The position numbers were made by a program, and so were the translations under genes. A stretch of 6,222 bases of DNA from Candidatus Roizmanbacteria bacterium (GTDB lineage Bacteria; Patescibacteriota; Microgenomatia; UBA1406; GWC2-37-13), in the NCBI GenBank assembly GCA_016186235.1, contig JACPMD010000061.1, forward strand, positions 1 to 6,222, given 5' to 3'. Below are positions 5,376 through 6,222 of the stretch, piece after piece. Below the pieces are notes generated by a model. The model was not told the DNA's origin. It saw only the letters and a program-made list of their open reading frames with translations, and searched no databases. The first letter of the stretch is position 1. Every line of letters begins with the position of its first letter.

Positions 5376-5870
5376 CTATTCGTCTTTTTCAGAAGATTCG
5401 GTTTTTTCTTTTTCTTCCCCCTTAGGAGCAATCATCAACTGTCTATCTCTTCCTTCTCCCACAGAGTATGAAGTTAAATCCGGGTATTTGCTTGCGATAT
5501 ACTCATGAATCATCTTCCGTTCGTAAGAAGAAAGCGATCGAAGTGGCATCTCTCGCTTCTCATCTAATACTTTTTGGGCCATGCTGTCTGCTATTCCTTC
5601 TAAGCGTTCTTTCTGTTTTTCTCGATAGTCGTTAACGTTTACGAGAAGACTGACAGGTTCGCCGATTTTTTTGTACAAAATGACTTCTAGAATTTTTTGA
5701 ATGGCGCGAATAGTCTCCCCATGTCTACCAATAACCGTTGAGGCCTCTTCTTCTGTTTTAATTACAATGTGGTAAACGTCATTTTCTGCTTCAACGTTAA
5801 GCTCACAGGAATTGATCATTTTTTTTAGTAATTCCTCTGCTTCTGATTTGATGATTTCTGTTTTATCCAT
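5376..5870 (-). CDS. jag: Jag/KhpB-type RNA-binding protein (KH and R3H domains)
   Basis: This 164-residue protein is the SpoIIIJ-associated (Jag, also KhpB/EloR) type, a cytoplasmic RNA-binding protein encoded next to yidC in many bacteria and linked in Gram-positives to cell elongation and division. The KH domain covers about 1-78, with the GxxG loop at 48-51 (VIGRHGETIRAIQ). The R3H domain covers about 87-150, with the R118-xxx-H122 signature (SSYERKMIHEY) and the downstream S-x-G-E-G-R-x-R pattern (SVGEGRDRQLMIAP). A Lys/Glu/Ser tail (151-164) ends the chain. The N-terminal Jag_N domain of Firmicutes proteins is absent: the KH domain starts almost at residue 1. ATG at 5870 is one base after the yidC stop, so translational coupling is likely; no clear Shine-Dalgarno is seen. 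The stop is TAG. Identification is confident; the exact role in this organism is not known. Confidence 0.93.
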   Translation of the reverse strand: MDKTEIIKSEAEELLKKMINSCELNVEAENDVYHIVIKTEEEASTVIGRHGETIRAIQKILEVILYKKIGEPVSLLVNVNDYREKQKERLEGIADSMAQKVLDEKREMPLRSLSSYERKMIHEYIASKYPDLTSYSVGEGRDRQLMIAPKGEEKEKTESSEKDE

Positions 5871-5871
5871 A

Positions 5872-6222
5872 TTACTTCTGTGCCGTTTTCAATTTTCTGT
5901 ATTGCATTATACTAAAGAGCGAAAATATATTCCAATATAATGATAGACCGACCGGAAGCGTGTAAGAAAACCAGCCAATCATCAAAGGAAAAATAAATTT
6001 CATCTGCGTATTCATCGCTTTTTGAAAATCGCCAGAGTCTTGTTTATTTTTTGAATTGTCCTCAGAGCCTTTAGCCGAAGGAGAGGTCGCTGGCGAAGGC
6101 GGAGTCATCGAAGTAGTCTGCAAATACTGTAAAAAGGCCGTAACAACGGGAACTAAATAATAATACCATTGCCCTGCTTTTGCAGGAGTGAGCGCCAAAT
6201 TAATCCCGAAAAACCACGGATC
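5872..6222 (-). CDS. yidC: YidC/Oxa1-family membrane protein insertase, C-terminal part (5' end beyond the window)
   Basis: The frame is open to the right edge (first visible residues DPWFFGINLALTPAKAGQ) and ends at TAA (5872-5874), so 116 C-terminal residues are seen. YidC inserts and folds membrane proteins, alone or with SecYEG. Two membrane regions are visible: YYYLVPVVTAFLQYLQ, and the conserved hairpin MKFIFPLMIGWFSYTLPVG followed by LSLYWNIFSLFSIMQ. The 'FPLM...F...LP.GL.LYW..-.LFSI.Q' pattern is diagnostic for the family's last two helices. The loop between them carries a hydrophilic Pro/Ser/Lys-rich insert of about 35 residues (TPPSPATSPSAKGSEDNSKN and onward). The short basic tail YRKLKTAQK is typical of ribosome-facing C-termini but short. 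A TTG at 6198 is internal, not a start, because the homologous sequence continues upstream. jag follows after one base. Confidence 0.93.
   Translation of the reverse strand, partial: DPWFFGINLALTPAKAGQWYYYLVPVVTAFLQYLQTTSMTPPSPATSPSAKGSEDNSKNKQDSGDFQKAMNTQMKFIFPLMIGWFSYTLPVGLSLYWNIFSLFSIMQYRKLKTAQK

Noticed and set aside
5213..5431. 72-codon minus-strand open frame overlapping the jag 3' end
   Set aside because: It begins inside jag in another frame and runs into the 72-residue membrane-protein gene; its Lys/Pro/Ser-rich translation looks like out-of-frame reading.
6196..6198. TTG as the start of a 108-residue protein
   Set aside because: The frame continues upstream to the window edge with sequence fitting YidC, so this TTG is an internal Leu codon.
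1..6222. CRISPR array, tRNA, rRNA, insertion sequence or direct repeats
   Set aside because: No regularly spaced repeats, cloverleaf, ribosomal RNA core sequence, transposase or terminal inverted repeats were seen on either strand.

Overview
The window most likely comes from a small-genome bacterium of the Candidate Phyla Radiation (Patescibacteria), possibly Microgenomates. This is inference. It rests on AT-rich sequence, very tight packing, a YidC-Jag pair in which Jag lacks the N-terminal Jag_N domain, and a VirB2/TrbC-like two-helix membrane protein with a C-terminal pattern (GNPEKLKRA loop, then GVDILRIPGF) that I associate with CPR genomes. The large frames contain no in-frame TGA across roughly 1,800 codons and encode Gly only as GGN. 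That argues for the standard bacterial code and against the UGA=Gly code of Gracilibacteria and Absconditabacteria.

Layout, left to right. At the left edge is the 3' end of an unrecognised plus-strand gene (2-115). Six bases later it meets, convergently, a minus-strand gene for a secreted, cysteine-rich, VirB2/TrbC-like membrane protein (122-904). Upstream of that, 38 bp away on the same strand, is a 1256-residue protein with one C-terminal membrane anchor (943-4713) that I cannot assign to a family. A 41-bp divergent spacer (4714-4754) separates it from two very small plus-strand membrane-protein genes (4755-4964 and 4961-5080) that overlap by ATGA. These converge, with a 2-bp gap, on a minus-strand 72-residue two-helix membrane protein with a CxxC motif (5083-5301). 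That gene has a near-consensus promoter of its own, so close that its mRNA should be leaderless. Next come jag/khpB (5376-5870) and, 1 bp upstream of it, the 3' end of yidC (5872 to the right edge).

Functional reading: yidC-jag is the conserved membrane-insertion and RNA-binding pair usually found in the rpmH-rnpA-yidC neighbourhood. The rest is an accessory envelope block: every complete gene outside yidC-jag encodes a predicted membrane protein. The VirB2/TrbC-like protein together with the large tail-anchored protein suggests part of a type IV secretion- or pilus-like envelope machine, but no VirB4, VirB6 or VirD4 gene lies inside the window, so this remains a hypothesis.

Expression signals: three genes have -10-like hexamers 5-6 nt before their only usable ATG and no Shine-Dalgarno, suggesting leaderless transcripts. 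The 1256-residue gene instead has a clear AAAGGA. No intrinsic terminator could be identified anywhere.
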